From the NCBI GenBank assembly GCA_937902455.1, contig CALELI010000096.1, positions 1-26,433 of the forward strand: 26,433 nucleotides of DNA, in the 5' to 3' direction. Source of the stretch: an uncultured Prevotellaceae bacterium (GTDB lineage Bacteria; Bacteroidota; Bacteroidia; Bacteroidales; Bacteroidaceae). A program made the translations under genes and the position numbers. The notes beneath the pieces were generated by a model. The model did not search any database. It saw only the letters and a list, made by a program, of their open reading frames with translations, and was not told the origin of the DNA. Below are positions 1 through 7,890 of this stretch, piece after piece (position 1 is the first letter of the stretch; every line of letters starts with the position of its first letter).

Positions 1-1
1 G

Positions 2-184
2 GACGTGGCCGGCATGTCGGCGGTCGTGGGGCGGTCGTGGGGTGGGGACTGTCGGCGTGATGGCGCTTTCCCACGTTTGCTTGTCACTGATGAAGAGTGT
101 GCCTTGCTGTTTTAAGGGGTGTTCTGTTAAGGTGGGTTCTATAAATTCACCGAATAATACAAATTTATCAAACATGGGTGACAT
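2..184 (-). CDS. Possible leftward hypothetical gene, 3' end beyond the window
   Basis: A stop-free minus-strand frame runs off the left edge. From the ATG at 184 it reads MSPMFDKFVLFGEF, then IEPTLTEHPLKQQ and GTLFISDKQTWESA, before becoming proline-rich. The composition looks protein-like, but I recognise no family. The same frame is open upstream to 238 (LTDKQQDAGTKPKALKRI). A better-placed ATG at 242-240 lies in another frame and meets TGA after three codons, because the sequence there holds three TGAC units; two units would give a continuous frame MTDKQQDAGTKPK. So the gene may start at 184 or 175, be broken, or vary by repeat number. One arm of the inverted repeat falls inside codons for EFIEPT. 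It may be spurious. Confidence 0.35.
   Translation of the reverse strand, partial: MSPMFDKFVLFGEFIEPTLTEHPLKQQGTLFISDKQTWESAITPTVPTPRPPHDRRHAGHV
125..149 (+). repeat. Left arm of a 25-bp inverted repeat
   Basis: This segment is the reverse complement of 310-334 with a single mismatch (position 129); the 20 bases 130-149 match perfectly. The arms enclose about 160 bp. Such an IR is far too long to arise by chance in 330 bp, and its spacing is too great for a terminator. Arm length and spacing resemble Bacteroidota invertible promoters. Confidence 0.9.
160..167 (-). promoter_or_regulatory. Candidate -7 promoter box inside the putative invertible segment
   Basis: Minus-strand TAAATTTG fits the Bacteroidota -7 consensus TAnnTTTG. 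It points left, away from the GLPGLI gene. If 150-309 were inverted, the box would sit at about 292-299 facing the ATG at 334, leaving a leader of roughly 30 nt. No good -33 TTTG is seen at 19-21 bp, so this is a weak call. It also overlaps codons of the possible leftward gene. Confidence 0.3.
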
Positions 185-309
185 AATTCTTTTCAGCGCT
201 TTTGGCTTTGTTCCGGCATCTTGCTGTTTGTCAGTCAGTCATTATGCCCGCATAATTCCTTCCTTCCGCACAGCAACCTGTTCGGAACAAACCTCAAAAT
301 CGCAAGAAA

Positions 310-334
310 TGAATTTATAGAACCCACCTAAACA
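310..334 (+). repeat. Right arm of a 25-bp inverted repeat, touching the next start codon
   Basis: This arm mirrors 125-149 with 24 of 25 positions identical. Its last base is the A of the ATG of the gene at 334, so the repeat occupies the whole ribosome-contact region of that gene. Inversion between the arms would preserve the start codon and replace everything upstream. Confidence 0.9.
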
Positions 335-1167
335 TGAAACGAACAACTTTATCATTACTCATGATGCTCAGCGCAATGTGCGGATGGGCCCAGACAAATG
401 ACAGCATCGACATCTCCAAGATGGTGGTTACCTACGACTACACCTGCCACACTACTGACAAGAATGGCGCAAAGGTTGATGATAATTATCGACTCGCTGT
501 TTTAGTTGGTGACAAAACAACATGGAGTACGGGCTATCTTACTGCTACACGTTCAGAGCACCAGACTAGAAAGGAACTCACGGAGATGCTGGACGAGCAG
601 AAAATGAATATTCCATCTGTGTATGTGGGTTATCCATCTGCTGACAAGGTGATGATTCGTGAAACGATGCTTATTTCCGACTATGTCACAACAGAGGATA
701 AGCAGCCCATAAAATGGCAGATTGAGGAAGACACGCTGACCATCACTGGCTATCTGTGCCAGAAAGCTACAGCAAAAGTCAGAGGCAGGGAGTGGACTGT
801 ATGGTACACCGAAGAGGTGCCGACAACAGCTGGACCTTGGTGTCTGTATGGTTGTCCTGGGCTGATAGTGAAGGCCGAGGCAGACAATATCCATTGTTTT
901 GAACTACAATCACTGGAACAGAAAACCAGACCAATTGTGTATAGTCCTTCGCCAAAGGACTTGAAGATGAATCGAAGCAAGTATGTCAAATATCGCAACA
1001 AGACACTTACGGACCCAATTTATCTCAATTCTACATGGAGTCTCATTCATCAGGATATGATAGAGGATGTGACGATATTTAATGACGACGGTGTACAAAG
1101 ACCTATTTTCAATGGTCATTCTTTCAATATCACGCCAAACGCTTTCCAGCCACTTGACTTGGAATAA
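334..1167 (+). CDS. GLPGLI family secreted protein
   Basis: This 277-residue protein has a Sec signal peptide (MKRTTLSLLMMLSAMCGWAQ) cut near residue 20. The family-naming motif is present in variant form: GPW at 167-169 followed by GCPGLI at 173-178, where most members have GLPGLI. The family is restricted to Bacteroidota and has no known biochemical function; members are probably periplasmic or outer-membrane associated. The gene starts nine bases after a long inverted repeat arm ends, and is followed 9 bp later by a TonB-receptor-like gene, the usual partner arrangement for this family. The pair is almost certainly co-transcribed. I see no standard promoter immediately upstream in the present orientation. 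Confidence 0.9.
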   Translation: MKRTTLSLLMMLSAMCGWAQTNDSIDISKMVVTYDYTCHTTDKNGAKVDDNYRLAVLVGDKTTWSTGYLTATRSEHQTRKELTEMLDEQKMNIPSVYVGYPSADKVMIRETMLISDYVTTEDKQPIKWQIEEDTLTITGYLCQKATAKVRGREWTVWYTEEVPTTAGPWCLYGCPGLIVKAEADNIHCFELQSLEQKTRPIVYSPSPKDLKMNRSKYVKYRNKTLTDPIYLNSTWSLIHQDMIEDVTIFNDDGVQRPIFNGHSFNITPNAFQPLDLE

Positions 1168-1176
1168 TGTAAAGAT

Positions 1177-3804
1177 ATGAAACGTTCCCTACTCCTTATA
1201 TTATATATAGCAATATCCACCATCTCCCTGGCACAGGTCAAGGTGACAGGACATGTGACTAACCTGCAGAATAAGCCCGTGAGTGATGTGATCATCAAGT
1301 GCCTATGTGACAACAAGACACTGGCCTTCACCACCTCCAATGCACAAGGGGCCTATACTCTCGAACTGAAGGAGATGCCGAAGAAGGAGGTCGTACTGGT
1401 CTACAGCCATATAAGCTATGAGAAGGAGGAGGAGAAGACTGTGCTGAAGTCGAAGTCCACGAATCTGGACATGATTCTGACAGACAAGTCCATATCGCTC
1501 AAGGAGGTAAAGATAAAGGCTCAGCCTCTCACACTGTCGGGAGATACACTGACCTACAACCTCGCAGCATTCCTCAAGAAGGGCGATGTGACACTGGAGG
1601 ACGGGCTGAAAAACCTGCCTGGTATCTCCGTCAGCGATAATGGTGCCATCAGCTACATGGGCAAGGGTATCTCAAACTTCTACATCGGAGGCCTCGACAT
1701 GCTGGGTGGACGCTACAACCTGGCCACGAAGAACATCCCTGCCGAGTATGCCTCCCAGGTGGAGATCATGAAGCACCACAAGCATCGGAAGATAGATGCC
1801 GACGAAGAGAGCGATAACGTGGCCATCAACGTGAAACTGACCAACAAGGCGAAGTTCAAGCCCTTTGGACAGCCAGAGTTTGGTGTGGGATGGCGCGAGG
1901 ACGACCCTCTCTATGCCGTCGGTGCCACAGAGATGATGTTCACCGACAACTTCCAGCTGCTTGCATCTGCCAAATATAGCAACAACGGCAGTTTCGGACT
2001 CTACGACATGGTCAACCACTACGGAGGTGACGACTTCGGTTCATTAGCTACCGACAAGCTCCCTGCATGGGGACAGGAATATGCGGGAGTGGGCGAATCG
2101 GTCTATCGCAGAAATGGCTACGGCAGTCTCAATGCCATACAGAAGATTGACAGTGTGAGGCAGATAAGGGCAAATGCCGACTATACCTACGACCGCATGA
2201 CGAGCAGCGGCAGCTCGGAGTCGTTCTACTTTGCAGGAGGCGAGAACATACACATCGCCGAGTCAGTCAGCCCATTCGCGAAGACCCACCGCCCTATGTT
2301 CTCACTGAAGTTCGAGAACAACGCCAGCAATCGCTACTTTGCCGACAATCTCAGTGTGAAGGCTCAGTTCATCACGAACGAAAGTCCTGTCCTGACCATC
2401 CCCGAAGGAGAGGGAATAGAGAACACACTCATTGAACAGGCAAGGCGTGCAACCTCCATCAATCTGCACAATAACTTCTGGGGGACTGTACGCATGGGCA
2501 GGAAGAAACTGTCCTTTACCAGCGATATCGGTCTTACTCGCACCCCAAGTGTGACTCTTTCATTCATCTCCCCTGCCGGGGGAGGCATGGAGGAGGTCTC
2601 TCAGTCTGGTCAGAGCACACAGGTCAATACCAATCACAGCACCTCGCTTCAAGTCAAGCTGGGCAGCAAATGGAAGATAGACATGCCCGTTGCACTCGAA
2701 GCCAACTACAATTTCATCGAGACGGAACTCTTGAAACCTGGACATGATGACCAGAGCCAGCGCATGAACGGATGGAAACTGGTTCCACAGGTCAGTCCAT
2801 CCACATCGTGGACATCGAAAGACAAGAAATTCTATGCTTCCTTGGGAATAGGAATGAAGTGGCTCAGCCTTTCGTACCTGTCGCATCTCGACGACAAGCG
2901 AACCACCCTCTCCCAGCTCTTTGCCGAACCTCGTGCCTCCATGCGCTATACCTTCAGCGGCACGTCCGAACTGCACTTCAGCAGCGGATTCAACCATTCG
3001 GCCGGTGACATGATGGACCTGCTCACGACACCCGTACAGACCACCTACCGCAACACATCGGCATCCTCCGGAGTGATAGGCAAGAGCCAGTCGTGGAGCA
3101 CCAGTCTGCGCTATTCCAAGCAGGTGCCATTCAGTTACTTCACCTTCGGAGCCAATGCCAGTTACAGTCAGGGCAAGCGGAATGTGCTGTCATCACGCAC
3201 CGTCAGCCCTACTGCTACAGAGAGTACCTCCATCTTCCGCGACAGCCACAACCGTTCGGCAAGCGGAGGTCTCAATGTCTCGAAGAATATCCTCTCACTC
3301 TTCACCAAGCTCTCGGCTGATGCCAGCGTATCGTGGGGCAGTAGCGAGTACTTGATGCAGAACCAGTTCGTCACTTCCTACTACACAGGCTACAGCCTGC
3401 ATCTGCAAGCCGACGTCACCCCTGTCTCATGGCTTCAGTTAAATGCCAACGGCAACTATGGCAAGGACTGGTCACGCACGGCAGACAGCAACCAGTCGTC
3501 CGACAATCTCCGATGCACAGGTTCGGTGGCCGTGTTCCCGGTTCCAAGTCTCGAGATTCGCAGCACATACAACTTCATGCACAACATGGTGGAGCCAGGC
3601 AAGTACAAGGATGCTTCGATGCTCTCTGCATCCGTACAGTATAAGACAAAGCGTGCAATATGGAAACTCTCAGGCGATAACCTCCTCGACGTGCGCCAAT
3701 ACACTCGCACCTCGTTCATCGACACCGACCGCTTCGTCCACTCCACTTACCTCGTAGGTCGCACCCTGATGCTGACATGTAAGTTGCTACTTACAGCTAA
3801 ATAA
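1177..3804 (+). CDS. TonB-dependent-receptor-like outer-membrane beta-barrel protein with carboxypeptidase-regulatory-like domain
   Basis: This 875-residue protein has a signal peptide ending near SLAQ (residue 20). Residues about 21-105 form a CarboxypepD-regulatory-like Ig fold (VTGHVTNLQNKPVSDV), and about 110-230 form a plug-like part (NLPGISVSDNGAISY; VEIMKHHKHRK). A long Ser/Thr/aromatic alternating-strand region typical of outer-membrane barrels fills the rest. It lacks the SusC hallmark seen in the other receptor of this window (VVVVGYG) and has no SusD partner, so it belongs to the GLPGLI-associated group rather than the glycan importers. It probably sits in the outer membrane and works with the preceding GLPGLI protein, 9 bp upstream. 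Its substrate is unknown. Confidence 0.85.
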   Translation: MKRSLLLILYIAISTISLAQVKVTGHVTNLQNKPVSDVIIKCLCDNKTLAFTTSNAQGAYTLELKEMPKKEVVLVYSHISYEKEEEKTVLKSKSTNLDMILTDKSISLKEVKIKAQPLTLSGDTLTYNLAAFLKKGDVTLEDGLKNLPGISVSDNGAISYMGKGISNFYIGGLDMLGGRYNLATKNIPAEYASQVEIMKHHKHRKIDADEESDNVAINVKLTNKAKFKPFGQPEFGVGWREDDPLYAVGATEMMFTDNFQLLASAKYSNNGSFGLYDMVNHYGGDDFGSLATDKLPAWGQEYAGVGESVYRRNGYGSLNAIQKIDSVRQIRANADYTYDRMTSSGSSESFYFAGGENIHIAESVSPFAKTHRPMFSLKFENNASNRYFADNLSVKAQFITNESPVLTIPEGEGIENTLIEQARRATSINLHNNFWGTVRMGRKKLSFTSDIGLTRTPSVTLSFISPAGGGMEEVSQSGQSTQVNTNHSTSLQVKLGSKWKIDMPVALEANYNFIETELLKPGHDDQSQRMNGWKLVPQVSPSTSWTSKDKKFYASLGIGMKWLSLSYLSHLDDKRTTLSQLFAEPRASMRYTFSGTSELHFSSGFNHSAGDMMDLLTTPVQTTYRNTSASSGVIGKSQSWSTSLRYSKQVPFSYFTFGANASYSQGKRNVLSSRTVSPTATESTSIFRDSHNRSASGGLNVSKNILSLFTKLSADASVSWGSSEYLMQNQFVTSYYTGYSLHLQADVTPVSWLQLNANGNYGKDWSRTADSNQSSDNLRCTGSVAVFPVPSLEIRSTYNFMHNMVEPGKYKDASMLSASVQYKTKRAIWKLSGDNLLDVRQYTRTSFIDTDRFVHSTYLVGRTLMLTCKLLLTAK

Positions 3805-3889
3805 GGCTAATGCAAGAAAATCTAATGTCGTAGAAAATAGCGCTGCAATATTTTTCTAACTTTCTAATTTACAGCTCATCAAACTACCT

Positions 3890-3950
3890 TGCAAACAAAT
3901 TGCAAAGTCAGCTTTCTTCGTACCGGCTGAAAATGCAAACAAATTGCAAA
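3890..3950 (+). repeat. Pair of 17-bp direct repeats
   Basis: The 17-mer TGCAAACAAATTGCAAA occurs at 3890-3906 and again at 3934-3950, 44 bp apart. Each copy itself holds two TGCAAA hexamers, so the hexamer occurs four times just upstream of a promoter. Binding-site-like, but the function is unknown. Confidence 0.75.
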
Positions 3951-3958
3951 CAAAAATC

Positions 3959-3990
3959 CTTGGACTCTTCATGCATAACCTCTAACTTTG
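3959..3990 (+). promoter_or_regulatory. Promoter for the TlpA-like lipoprotein gene
   Basis: TAACTTTG at 3983-3990 matches the Bacteroidota -7 box. A weak -33 (CTTG at 3959-3962) lies 20 bp upstream. Transcription would begin near 3997, about 39 nt before the ATG at 4036. This suggests that a separate transcript starts after the outer-membrane protein gene. Confidence 0.6.
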
Positions 3991-4035
3991 CAGGCAGAAT
4001 TTTAATCCAGCAGACAAATGGAAAGTATCACATTC

Positions 4036-5406
4036 ATGAAAAGAATCATTGTTTCTATCGCAACAGCCGTAGTGTTTTGCGGCGTATTGGTAACGAGTTC
4101 ATGCACAAACGACATGCCACAATGGCCACGGAAGTACGCGACGACCGTAGTTCGCGGACACGTGAAGAACATGCCTGAAGACATGGAACGTGTACTCAGT
4201 TTCTACAACAACTGGAATATCACACAGGAATTTTTTCCGCACGTGGACATAGACAGCGCCGGCATTTTCTGCTACAGCTACGACATGTGCTGGCCTATCT
4301 ATCTGGAGACACATCTCTGCGACATTTGGTCGCCACTACTGCTCTGTCCTGGTGACACCATTGATATTGAGATGGATTATGCAAAGGCCGTGAAACTGGG
4401 TGATGACCGTGCCAGACTATTCAGCGAAGCCCTGCTCATTCGTGGTGGACACTGGCAGTTCTCGCCTGAATTCCGTGCACATGTGGACAGGCTACAACTA
4501 TATGCATCCATTCTTGATTATGAATATCTACAGGCTCACCCGAAGACTGGCATTACTGAATACTGTGACCTGCAATGGAAGCGACACCTGAACCTGCTGA
4601 ACGATATTGACACTCTGGACATCGACAATTCAGAGAAGATGCATCTGCGACTGAAAATAGAAGAAAGATACGTCAGTAAGGTCCGTTCCTTCGCAAAGGA
4701 GCGTAACATCAAACCTGTGGATATCCATGCAGACTCGTTGTTGTTCCCAGAAAATATGGCGGCAGCCTGTTACTTTGACACGAGCTATTCCGATTACCTG
4801 CAAGTCAACGGACTGGACGACAAGACTATGGGCCGTTATCTGAGAGAGCGCAAGCAGGCAGAGGACCTGGTAGCCAGAATCAAGGTCATGCAAGAGGTCT
4901 CTCCTGAAGAAATCGACAAGCTCCCGACGGAATTCCGTCAGGCAGCCATCGAGCTAAAGGCCAAGATGGACGAAAAAGCAACAGCGTCCAAAAGCTGGAA
5001 ACCGTCAGGCGACCCTGCTACATGGTTGGAGAAAATCGTAGGTCGCCATCACGGCAAGGTCGTCTACATTGACTTCTGGGCAACCTGGTGCGGAGCATGC
5101 CTGATGGGTATCAACGAGATGGCACCAGTAAAGGAAGACTACGAGAAGCGTGGTGTGGACTTCGTGTACATCACCGACCACACCTCATCGCTTGATGGAT
5201 ATGATGACATGAAGGAAAAGCATCCAGGCGACCACTTCATATTTACCAAGAATGACATCAATGCAATGAACATACCCGAGTATTCGGGCGCCATCCCGCA
5301 CTACCTCATCTATGATCGCGACGGCAAGCTCATAAAGGCCATAATCGGCTGGAGCGGACTGGAGGACATGACCCAGGAACTGGATAAGGCATTGGCTCTG
5401 CAATGA
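4036..5406 (+). CDS. TlpA-like thioredoxin-domain lipoprotein
   Basis: The start at 4036 gives a lipoprotein signal (MKRIIVSIATAVVFCGVLVTSSC) with lipidated Cys23; a frame extension back to 4018 would put six polar residues ahead of it. Residues 24-320 are family-typical but uncharacterised alpha/beta sequence. About 330-456 form a thioredoxin fold with VYIDFWATWCGAC, redox cysteines 352 and 355, and a cis-proline segment (SGAIPHYL). The protein is probably anchored in the envelope as a disulfide reductase or oxidoreductase; the partner is unknown. WCGAC rather than WCGPC or WCxPC at the active site would alter redox potential. A second TlpA-like gene follows after 73 bp, likely in the same transcript. 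Confidence 0.85.
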   Translation: MKRIIVSIATAVVFCGVLVTSSCTNDMPQWPRKYATTVVRGHVKNMPEDMERVLSFYNNWNITQEFFPHVDIDSAGIFCYSYDMCWPIYLETHLCDIWSPLLLCPGDTIDIEMDYAKAVKLGDDRARLFSEALLIRGGHWQFSPEFRAHVDRLQLYASILDYEYLQAHPKTGITEYCDLQWKRHLNLLNDIDTLDIDNSEKMHLRLKIEERYVSKVRSFAKERNIKPVDIHADSLLFPENMAAACYFDTSYSDYLQVNGLDDKTMGRYLRERKQAEDLVARIKVMQEVSPEEIDKLPTEFRQAAIELKAKMDEKATASKSWKPSGDPATWLEKIVGRHHGKVVYIDFWATWCGACLMGINEMAPVKEDYEKRGVDFVYITDHTSSLDGYDDMKEKHPGDHFIFTKNDINAMNIPEYSGAIPHYLIYDRDGKLIKAIIGWSGLEDMTQELDKALALQ

Positions 5407-5453
5407 AAGGCCATTGTGCCAGAAGAAGCCATAAACTAAAGGATTTCATTTTT

Positions 5454-5474
5454 CATTATTCATTATTCATTATT
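5454..5474 (+). repeat. Three tandem CATTATT heptamers just before a start codon
   Basis: CATTATT is repeated three times exactly, preceded by a degenerate copy, and ends 5 bp before the ATG at 5480. Heptamer repeats of this kind can change copy number by strand slippage and so alter leader spacing. No variation can be seen from one sequence. Confidence 0.8.
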
Positions 5475-5479
5475 AAATC

Positions 5480-7255
5480 ATGAAACAGCAATTTACCATG
5501 GCATTCCTATGCCTGCAGGTCGTAGGTGCATCTGTCAGTGCACAGGAGAAGGTGATTGAAAACCCAGCATACGACTATGGGAGTGCGAACGTCACCACAA
5601 AGAAGGTGGTCCTCTCTGACAGCAAGACCACGCTTGGTATTAAAATCGACGGGCTGGACTGGAACCTATCGAAGGAGACTCATCTGGAAAGCAACGGCAA
5701 GTCGTATGCCATGATGGCAGTCACCGTCTTCCATCACGAGACGGACAGAGAGGGTAAAAAGACTGTGACAGGAAGTGAGCCACTGGATTTCGGCAAGGCA
5801 TACAACGCCTACTTCGGAGGCTGGGACTCGCTGAGCATCGACTTCGAGCCTCTCGGCAAGGATTGCAAGACATTCAGCTTCATAGAGACAAAGTCATCCA
5901 GTTTCAATCATTACGGTGTCCGTATCGACGGCAAGGACTATGAACTGCTCATAAAGGGCAAGGCAAAGGTCGAGCACAAGAAGAACGAGCCGCTGCCGCC
6001 AATCACCCCTACCTACGGCAAGGCGGTCCTCAACTTCAAGGAGCTCCACCACGATGGCACCACCGCCGACCCTGACTTGTTCGGTTTCAGGAACCACTTC
6101 TCGGATAATCTGTATGAATTTGACATGGCACAACCGGGCCGGGCAGAATGGGAAGGCAGCGGAGTGAACTTCATCTATGTCGATGCTGGGCGCGTCGTTC
6201 AGGAGCGCCTGATGATGATTCCAGGAACAGAGACCACAGTGGAGTACGACAATGCCGCCTACAATAGATACAGGAAAGACAGCAAAGGCAAGGAAAACAT
6301 CCCGTTCGACAGGTGCATACGTTTCTCGGGCAGCACGGGCGACCTGCAGGAAGTACTGTTCAAGGAGAGAGGGCATTATTATATAACTTTCACTAATGCC
6401 GAAGCACATTGGAAATACACGCAGGAGAACATCCTCAAGGTACCTACGATGAAAGAATATAACCGTCGGCAGAAGGAGTTCCTGCACCTTGGGCTGGAAT
6501 TCTGCTATGTCAGGAAAATCGTAAAGAACAACCTGCTGAAAGACATGAAGGACGAGCATGCAAAAGAACTGACCATGCTGTTCAAGGACGGTCGGTCGTT
6601 CTATTTCATCACCAACGACTTCTGTCTCGACTATGCTCACGCCAACGGCATTACGGGCGAAGTGGTGGAATGGATGGAAGGCTACCGCCGTGCATCGAAC
6701 ATGGCAAAGCGCATGCAGCAACTCGAGCTGATGCCGGAAGAGGCGTTCGACACCATACCTGAGATTTTCCACAAGGAGCTGCACGAAATCAACGACTCGA
6801 CTGCCGCTGCCATTGAAAGGCTGAAGAACACATCAAGAGAGGTCATTATAAAGGAGACGCCTAATGTCGCAGGAGCTGACTTCCTCAAGGCCATAGTGGC
6901 AGAGAACAAGGGGAACGTAGTGTTCATCGATTTCTGGGCAACATGGTGCGGACCTTGCAGGATTGGCATTACAGCAATGGAAGCGAAGAAAGCCGAGTTT
7001 GCGGGAAAGCCCGTGAAGTTCATCTATGTCACCAATGAAAGCAGTCCGAAGATTGAATGGTCGGGAGCTATCCAGTCAATGCCTGGAACGCACTATCGCG
7101 TCAGCGGTGACATCTGGAACAACGTGAAGGAAATAGGCGAAGCCATCCCTCGCTACCTGATGTTCGACAAGGAGGGCAACCTCATCTACGAACACACAGG
7201 CTTCAGCGACGAAGTGCTTGAGGAGATTCTCAATAAAATTAGGGAGAACATCTGA
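5480..7255 (+). CDS. TlpA-like thioredoxin-domain periplasmic protein
   Basis: This 591-residue protein has a signal peptide ending around VSAQ (residue 22) and no lipobox cysteine. Residues 30-230 look beta-rich and of unknown family, and 250-460 are mostly helical. About 470-590 form a TlpA/thioredoxin domain with FIDFWATWCGPC, cysteines 490 and 493, and a cis-Pro loop (EAIPRYLMF). WCGPC is the classic thioredoxin-type active site, unlike WCGAC in the neighbour. Paired TlpA-like proteins next to GLPGLI and outer-membrane genes are common in Bacteroidota, where a role in envelope disulfide or peptide chemistry is suspected but not proven. It likely shares the transcript begun near 3997. Confidence 0.85.
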   Translation: MKQQFTMAFLCLQVVGASVSAQEKVIENPAYDYGSANVTTKKVVLSDSKTTLGIKIDGLDWNLSKETHLESNGKSYAMMAVTVFHHETDREGKKTVTGSEPLDFGKAYNAYFGGWDSLSIDFEPLGKDCKTFSFIETKSSSFNHYGVRIDGKDYELLIKGKAKVEHKKNEPLPPITPTYGKAVLNFKELHHDGTTADPDLFGFRNHFSDNLYEFDMAQPGRAEWEGSGVNFIYVDAGRVVQERLMMIPGTETTVEYDNAAYNRYRKDSKGKENIPFDRCIRFSGSTGDLQEVLFKERGHYYITFTNAEAHWKYTQENILKVPTMKEYNRRQKEFLHLGLEFCYVRKIVKNNLLKDMKDEHAKELTMLFKDGRSFYFITNDFCLDYAHANGITGEVVEWMEGYRRASNMAKRMQQLELMPEEAFDTIPEIFHKELHEINDSTAAAIERLKNTSREVIIKETPNVAGADFLKAIVAENKGNVVFIDFWATWCGPCRIGITAMEAKKAEFAGKPVKFIYVTNESSPKIEWSGAIQSMPGTHYRVSGDIWNNVKEIGEAIPRYLMFDKEGNLIYEHTGFSDEVLEEILNKIRENI

Positions 7256-7294
7256 ATATCATAAACCAAGAAACGGATAAGATTGTAATTAAAG

Positions 7295-7360
7295 GCGCTG
7301 ACAAGCGCAAATAAGCGTTAATAAGTTTTGATTGGTTATAGGCTTCATAGCCTTGTGACC
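7295..7360 (+). other. Two small hairpins in the 3' untranslated region
   Basis: GCGCT-gaca-AGCGC (7295-7308) and AGGCT-tcat-AGCCT (7340-7353, with outer GGT/ACC pairs to 7360) precede the terminator. They could be 3' UTR structure stabilising the mRNA. A small processed RNA is possible but unsupported. Confidence 0.35.
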
Positions 7361-7404
7361 AAGCCGCACCACTGGTCTGTGAAGATAGGTGAGGCGGTTT
7401 TTTT
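7361..7404 (+). terminator. Probable intrinsic terminator
   Basis: An imperfect GC-rich hairpin (AAGCCGCACC paired with GGTGAGGCGGTT) is followed by seven T residues, 105 bp after the stop of the second TlpA-like gene and before the BlaI promoter. It separates the thioredoxin transcript from the regulator operon. Confidence 0.5.
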
Positions 7405-7420
7405 ACACCACATCCCATGA

Positions 7421-7465
7421 GTAACTATTAAAATTAGTTAAAAAGTAACGATTTTTTATAGTTAC
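7421..7465 (+). promoter_or_regulatory. Candidate BlaI operator: two adjacent inverted repeats
   Basis: TAACTA (7422-7427) mirrors TAGTTA (7435-7440) across 7 bp, and GTAAC (7445-7449) mirrors GTTAC (7461-7465) across 11 bp. The four arms share a GTAAC/GTTA core and end just before the -33 region of the blaI-like gene. BlaI-family repressors bind dyads as dimers, so autoregulation is likely by inference. Confidence 0.45.
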
Positions 7466-7467
7466 GC

Positions 7468-7499
7468 ATTGTCGTATCGGGAAAGTTCTCCTATCTTTG
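7468..7499 (+). promoter_or_regulatory. Promoter for the BlaI-M56 operon
   Basis: ATTG (7468-7471), then 20 bp, then TATCTTTG (7492-7499), a good match to the Bacteroidota consensus. Expected start is near 7506, about 22 nt before the ATG at 7528. Confidence 0.7.
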
Positions 7500-7527
7500 C
7501 GACATCATAAAGCAAAAGCAAGAAAAG

Positions 7528-7890
7528 ATGAAACGACTGTCAAAGAAAAAAGAAGAAATAATGAACCTCTTCTGGAGTCATGGCAAGATGTACGTCCGCG
7601 AACTGCGGGAACTCTACCCTGACCCGAAGCCGCACTTCAACACGCTGTCAACCCAGGTACGCTCACTTGAGTCCGACGGCTACGTCAAGCATGAGGCAGT
7701 GGGTGCTAACTACCGCTACTACCCTGCCATTTCGCGCGAAGAATACAGCAACATGTCGCTATCGGGGTTCATCGGAAAGTACTTCAGCAATTCCTACATG
7801 AACGTGGTGTCGTCGTTTGTCAGCGAGGAGAAGATCTCGCTCGACGAGCTGAAGGAGTTGATTCACCAGATTGAGGAAAGTGCCCGATGA
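7528..7890 (+). CDS. BlaI/MecI/CopY family transcriptional repressor
   Basis: This 120-residue protein is the normal size for the family. A winged helix covers residues about 1-75 (KKEEIMNLFWSHGK, then VRELRELYPDPKPHFNTLST and QVRSLESDGYVKHE). The C-terminal helices from about 85 to 118 (EEKISLDELKELIHQIEES) serve dimerisation. In BlaI/MecI systems the paired M56 protein triggers repressor cleavage or release. Here the stop overlaps the ATG of the M56 gene by 4 bp (ATGA), so the two are translationally coupled. A dyad-rich region 60-110 bp upstream suggests autorepression. It need not concern beta-lactams; most Bacteroidota copies do not. Confidence 0.92.
   Translation: MKRLSKKKEEIMNLFWSHGKMYVRELRELYPDPKPHFNTLSTQVRSLESDGYVKHEAVGANYRYYPAISREEYSNMSLSGFIGKYFSNSYMNVVSSFVSEEKISLDELKELIHQIEESAR

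Noticed and set aside
42..320. Plus-strand 92-residue frame upstream of the GLPGLI gene
   Set aside because: It has odd composition, no domain and no promoter, and crosses an inverted repeat arm; the opposite strand reads more like protein.
5894..6784. Long minus-strand frame opposite the second TlpA-like gene
   Set aside because: It is a codon-bias shadow of a gene with clear signal peptide and thioredoxin domain.
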